Shown in pieces: positions 13,886 to 16,486 of a stretch of 16,486 nucleotides of DNA; position 1 is the stretch's first letter; each line of letters starts with the position of its first letter. The position numbers and the translations under genes were made by a program. Source of the DNA: Deltaproteobacteria bacterium RBG_16_44_11 (GTDB lineage: Bacteria; Desulfobacterota; Syntrophia; Syntrophales; Smithellaceae); NCBI GenBank assembly GCA_001797845.1, contig MGQN01000028.1, positions 21,327 to 37,812 on the forward strand, in the 5' to 3' direction. Under the pieces are notes generated by a model, which was given only the letters and a program-made list of their open reading frames with translations, had not been told where the DNA came from and did not search any database.

Positions 13886-14652
13886 CCAAAGAAAGCTTAA
13901 AGACCAGCGCTTTTATTCTTCGTTGCCTCAATTACTCAGAATCCGATTTAATCGTAACTTTTTACAGCAGGAATTTCGGTAAACTCAAGGGTATTGCCAA
14001 AGGTGCCAAAAGAAGCAAAAAACGTTTTGCCAATGTCTTTGAACCTTTTTCGCTGACCAACATTATCTTTTCCCGTAAAAAAACCGATGCGCTGGCTTTT
14101 ATCGAATCTTGCGAGATCATCGACCACTACTCCGATATTCGCCAGGATTTGGAAAAAACATTAGTTGCCTCTTATTTTATTGATCTTGCGGACCACTTCA
14201 ACCCGGAAGGGAAAAAAAATATAAAAGTGTTCGAACTTTTACAAGACTTTTTAATTTTGTTGGGTAGAGAAAACGCAACCGACGCTATTGTGCGCTTTTT
14301 TGAAATGCGGCTTTTAAGATTTGCGGGATATGAACCGGCGCTTGATCACTGCATCAGATGTAATGCTTGCGTCACCAATGGAAGTTTTTACTACTTTTAT
14401 CCACAGGAGGGCGGAATCAAATGTGCCGCTTGCGCCCGGCCGGAAAGATATGAACAGCCGATTTCCGCAGGCACAGTGCGTACGTTGCTTTTAGGTAAGG
14501 ATATGGAAATTGATAAAATTAAATTGGTCGCCCTGTCCGATTCGCTGGCCACTGAATCCCGCGATATCCTCATCGGCTTTATCGCGTATGTACTCGGCCG
14601 TGAAGTAAAATCTCTTAAAGTCATGGAACAGATCAGAAAGATGTATCTGTAA
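13882..14652 (+). CDS. recO: DNA repair / recombination mediator RecO
   Basis: With RecF and RecR, RecO loads RecA onto SSB-coated single-stranded DNA and anneals strands. 256 residues. The N-terminal OB-fold has the typical opening TSAFILRCLNYSESDLIVTFYS and GKLKGIAKGAKRSKKRF. A helical middle is followed by a C-terminal zinc-finger region with CIRCNAC (Cys157, Cys160, Cys163) and CAAC (Cys181, Cys184), then the VLGREVKSLK end motif. The start overlaps the pyrC stop as ATGA with no good ribosome site of its own, so it depends on translational coupling. recO near glyQ is a common order in related genomes; here a porin gene separates them. Confidence 0.95.
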   Translation: MTKESLKTSAFILRCLNYSESDLIVTFYSRNFGKLKGIAKGAKRSKKRFANVFEPFSLTNIIFSRKKTDALAFIESCEIIDHYSDIRQDLEKTLVASYFIDLADHFNPEGKKNIKVFELLQDFLILLGRENATDAIVRFFEMRLLRFAGYEPALDHCIRCNACVTNGSFYYFYPQEGGIKCAACARPERYEQPISAGTVRTLLLGKDMEIDKIKLVALSDSLATESRDILIGFIAYVLGREVKSLKVMEQIRKMYL

Positions 14653-14730
14653 TAAAAGCATTACGGCCGGTTCAATTTCAAACCCGCCTTTTTATGAAGA
14701 AAAATATATGAGGAGAAGCACTTTTATAAA

Positions 14731-14751
14731 TTGGTCTTTTATTGGTCTTTT
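14731..14751. repeat. Tandem TTGGTCTTTT repeat
   Basis: Two copies (14731-14740 and 14742-14751) separated by one A, between recO and the terminator. Short; significance unknown. Confidence 0.4.
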
Positions 14752-14761
14752 CAAAAAAAAT

Positions 14762-14798
14762 AAAGGGGTTGCCTGCAGTAACACGGGCAACCCCTTTT
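14762..14798. terminator. Bidirectional terminator between recO and the OmpA-family gene
   Basis: AAAGGGGTTGCC (14762-14773) pairs perfectly with GGCAACCCCTTT (14786-14797) around a 12-nt loop. On plus it ends TTTTCTT; on minus it ends in a longer T-rich run (TTTATTTTTTTT), so it serves both convergent genes and fits the minus-strand gene best. Confidence 0.9.
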
Positions 14799-14821
14799 CT
14801 TCAGTAGATGCGTATGCTTTT

Positions 14822-15820
14822 TTACTTGTCTAACTTGATAAGCACAGATTCTACTCTGCGATTTCGTTGTCTGCCCTCCGCCGTTTTATTATCGGCAATG
14901 GGTCTAGTCTCCCCGAATCCTTCAGATCTCAGACGTTTTCCGTCGATACCGAACTTATCGATAATATAATCCTTCACGCTGTCTACGCGCCTCTGGGAAA
15001 GCTTCTGGTTGTATTCATCGGTGCCGATACTATCGGTATGCCCTTCGATGGCAATTTTTGTATTAGGATATTTTACCATGAAATCGGCAACCTGTTTTAT
15101 TTCATCATGGTATTGCGGCCTGATGTCCGACTTGTCGAAATCAAACTCGACGTTTAATCTGGCGCGCCCTTCATCCATCATCTTTTTCTCAAGCTCAGGA
15201 ACTGCCGCGACAGGTGGAGCAGGGGCAGGGGCTTCTTTCTTTCCGCCAAAATAGAAGGCCAGACCCACAGTAGCCTCAAGGTCATTATAAATACTGCCGA
15301 TTGCCAGCACATGTCTGACATCCCCTCTGAGAGCGATTGCGTCCGTTAAAAAGTACTTCACACCGACACCATAATCAGGGGCCAAACGCGTTCTATCCGG
15401 TTCACCACTACCTCCTCTATAGTCGATGGACTGGCCCCCTATGCCTACAGCAATGAACGGCACCAAGCGCTGCTCCGGCATAAAATTATAGATAGCTTCA
15501 ATACGGTAGTTGTAAACGTTGGTGTATTCACTGTCACTGCCTGACAATCCTAACGCCCCTTGTGGATTGTTGGCATTGAACCCATAATTATATCTGGTCG
15601 GCACCCAATTAAATGTCGCTTCAACTCCCCAATTCTTGGTGAAATCGTAACCGCCACGCACACCTAAAACAGGAGCATTATCCAGATCCTGATTGCCTTC
15701 AAACGTAGCTACCCCGAATAAAGGTCCAATATTAAAAGCGCCTGGTTTGATTTGAGCGAACGCGGTTGTGCTAAAAATCAATAAAGCAATAACAATAAAT
15801 ACTCTCATTACATTTTTCAC
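14822..15820 (-). CDS. OmpA-family outer-membrane porin with peptidoglycan-binding domain
   Basis: 332 residues. Signal peptide 1-22 (ending TTAFA, cleavage before Gln23), then an eight-stranded-type beta barrel (about 28-192, ending GLAFYF), an Ala/Pro linker (196-208) and an OmpA C-terminal domain (about 219-328). That domain shows VEFDFDKSDIRPQY, the peptidoglycan-binding IEGHTDSIGTDEYNQKLSQR (Asp263 and the Arg277/278 pair) and SEGFGETRPIADN, RNRRVE. It anchors the outer membrane to the wall. The start is GTG at 15820, chosen because GGGAGG (15829-15834) is 8 nt upstream; the ATG four codons later would be 20 nt away. Single-gene unit with its own promoter and a strong terminator. The precise barrel function is unknown. 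Confidence 0.93.
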   Translation of the reverse strand: MKNVMRVFIVIALLIFSTTAFAQIKPGAFNIGPLFGVATFEGNQDLDNAPVLGVRGGYDFTKNWGVEATFNWVPTRYNYGFNANNPQGALGLSGSDSEYTNVYNYRIEAIYNFMPEQRLVPFIAVGIGGQSIDYRGGSGEPDRTRLAPDYGVGVKYFLTDAIALRGDVRHVLAIGSIYNDLEATVGLAFYFGGKKEAPAPAPPVAAVPELEKKMMDEGRARLNVEFDFDKSDIRPQYHDEIKQVADFMVKYPNTKIAIEGHTDSIGTDEYNQKLSQRRVDSVKDYIIDKFGIDGKRLRSEGFGETRPIADNKTAEGRQRNRRVESVLIKLDK

Positions 15821-15972
15821 AAAAAATACCTCCCTTCAAATTTTTTAATGATTAACAGAAACTACTTGCCTGGATTTTCAACAATACCACTGGTAATATA
15901 TCCATAATATTTTCAAGGCCTTGCAAAAATCAACACCTTTTACTTTTCGGCCCTAAAAACACTCTTGGCATG

Positions 15973-15999
15973 AGTATAAAAAATCAGACTTTTTGTCAA
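15973..15999 (-). promoter_or_regulatory. Promoter of the OmpA-family gene
   Basis: On the minus strand TTGACA (15994-15999, consensus) is followed by TATACT (15973-15978, 5 of 6) after 15 nt, a slightly short spacer. Start near 15966. Confidence 0.55.
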
Positions 16000-16102
16000 T
16001 ATAAAAAAACCAATATACCGGAATAAGAAGCGCAGAGCATGCGACAGGTAAAAAAGTTTGACGGAAGCTCGCTATATTAATTTCTTCTTTAACCCTTTCA
16101 TA

Positions 16103-16166
16103 TTGACACTATCCCCTGGGACATGTTAGTTAGCCGTTGTAATAATTAAAGATTAAGGCTGATAAT
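16103..16166 (+). promoter_or_regulatory. Candidate glyQ promoters
   Basis: Option 1: TTGACA (16103-16108) with a poor -10 about 18 nt on (TAGTTA, 16127-16132). Option 2: TTGTAA (16137-16142), 18 nt, GATAAT (16161-16166, 5 of 6). Either gives a short leader to the GTG at 16206; the sequence does not decide. Confidence 0.35.
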
Positions 16167-16205
16167 GCTTGTTAATTCTTGGTTTAAATCGGCAAGGAGG
16201 AAGTT

Positions 16206-16486
16206 GTGACTTTTCAGGAATTAATTTTTGCCCTCGAAAAATACTGGCATGCTCAAGGCTGCGTCATCCAACAGCCCTACGATATGGAAGTGGGCGCGGG
16301 AACTTTCCATCCCGCCACCTGCCTGCGCGCGTTGGGACCGGAACCATGGAGAGTCGCCTATGTTCAGCCTTCGCGACGTCCCACTGATGGCCGCTATGGC
16401 GAAAATCCCAACCGTTTGCAACACTACTACCAATACCAGGTTATTTTGAAACCATCGCCCATTAATACTCAGGAACTTTACCTTGA
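16206..16486 (+). CDS. glyQ: Glycyl-tRNA synthetase alpha subunit (3' end outside window)
   Basis: Catalytic subunit of the alpha2-beta2 bacterial glycyl-tRNA synthetase; charges tRNA-Gly in the cytoplasm. The 93 visible residues are diagnostic: TFQELIFALEKYWHAQGC, then QQPYDMEVGAGTFHPATCLR, LGPEPWRVAYVQPSRRPTDG and RYGENPNRLQHYYQYQVILK. The GTG at 16206 is set by a perfect AGGAGG (16195-16200) 5 nt upstream. The frame is open to the right edge; the full protein is usually about 290-300 residues. glyS would be expected next. Presence of the alpha2-beta2 type fits the proposed Gram-negative host. Confidence 0.96.
   Translation, partial: MTFQELIFALEKYWHAQGCVIQQPYDMEVGAGTFHPATCLRALGPEPWRVAYVQPSRRPTDGRYGENPNRLQHYYQYQVILKPSPINTQELYL

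Larger units (their letters stand above)
15821..16205. other. Divergent control region between the OmpA-family gene and glyQ
   Basis: 385 nt with no credible gene; only frames under 20 codons. Contents: ribosome site and an approximately 145-nt 5' leader of the porin gene, including a palindrome CAAGGCCTTG (15914-15923, flanked by TTTT and AAAA) and an inverted repeat TACCA-C-TGGTA (15885-15895); the porin promoter; and two possible glyQ promoters. The leader is long enough to be a small-RNA target, but no such RNA can be seen here. Confidence 0.6.

Noticed and set aside
14708..14833. 41-codon plus-strand ORF between recO and the porin gene
   Set aside because: Runs through the bidirectional terminator and the porin 3' end, with no ribosome site; likely chance.
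16021..16205. T-box or glycine riboswitch before glyQ
   Set aside because: No specifier-loop/antiterminator pattern, no terminator hairpin and too little leader; such T-boxes are also mainly a Firmicutes feature.
16169..16449. Several 70-73 codon frames on both strands at the right edge
   Set aside because: They overlap the glyQ frame, which is highly conserved and has a perfect ribosome site; these are shadows.
1..16486. CRISPR arrays, tRNA or rRNA genes, insertion sequences, prophage or defence islands
   Set aside because: No regularly spaced repeats, cloverleaf/TTCGANNC patterns or recombinase-like frames were seen; the HNH protein is of the YajD house type, not a homing endonuclease within an intron.

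Overview
The window looks like a chromosomal core-gene segment of a Gram-negative anaerobe of the deltaproteobacterial/Syntrophales type (Syntrophus- or Smithella-like). This is inferred from protein style and gene order (queA-tgt-yajC-secD-secF; recO beside glyQ), from an OmpA-family porin and outer-membrane-type lipoprotein, and from a Mycobacterium-like NAD synthetase; no database search was possible. By eye the GC content is moderate (mid 40s percent), with A/T-rich intergenic DNA. I see no CRISPR array, tRNA, rRNA, transposase or phage gene.

Layout. (1) 1-1405, plus strand: the 3' part of a glutamine-dependent NAD+ synthetase gene, open to the left edge, overlapping by 4 nt a 65-residue zinc-ribbon protein. 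(2) 1417-2679, minus strand: a three-gene operon for a YtxH-type membrane protein, a DUF948-type membrane protein and a YajD-like HNH nuclease. (3) 2845-3164, minus strand: a complete small transcription unit (promoter, palindrome, strong ribosome site, 55-residue lipoprotein, terminator). (4) 3351-10706, plus strand: mazG, a DUF2065 protein, queA, tgt, yajC, secD, secF, a DUF456-like membrane protein and lepB. It joins queuosine tRNA modification to the Sec accessory complex and signal peptidase I. (5) 10749-14652, plus strand: pyrR-pyrB-pyrC-recO behind an elaborate leader. (6) 14762-15820: a bidirectional terminator and an OmpA-family porin on the minus strand, then a 385-nt divergent control region and the start of glyQ (16206 to the right edge).

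The most interesting part is the pyr leader (10749-10898). It has a sigma70-like promoter and an RNA element with the PyrR-binding architecture (CNGNGA hexaloop, asymmetric bulge, two stems). The lower stem pairs with the Shine-Dalgarno sequence of a 21-codon leader ORF, and that ORF runs right through an intrinsic terminator. The design suggests that PyrR bound to a uridine nucleotide blocks leader translation, so no ribosome can melt the terminator. Without PyrR, coupled translation opens it. A consensus extended -10 promoter (10970-10978) lies downstream of the terminator and could supply an attenuation-free basal level of pyrR-pyrB-pyrC-recO. A small repeat-rich 58-bp block bounded by ATTAAT lies between the two.

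Functional links: YajC, SecD and SecF assist SecYEG export, LepB removes signal peptides, and the DUF456-like protein encoded between them is an unexplained membrane partner. QueA and Tgt act in one pathway. PyrB and PyrC catalyse the second and third steps of UMP synthesis; carAB, pyrD, pyrE and pyrF are not in this window. RecO, a recombination mediator, is translationally coupled to pyrC and so probably shares its pyrimidine control.
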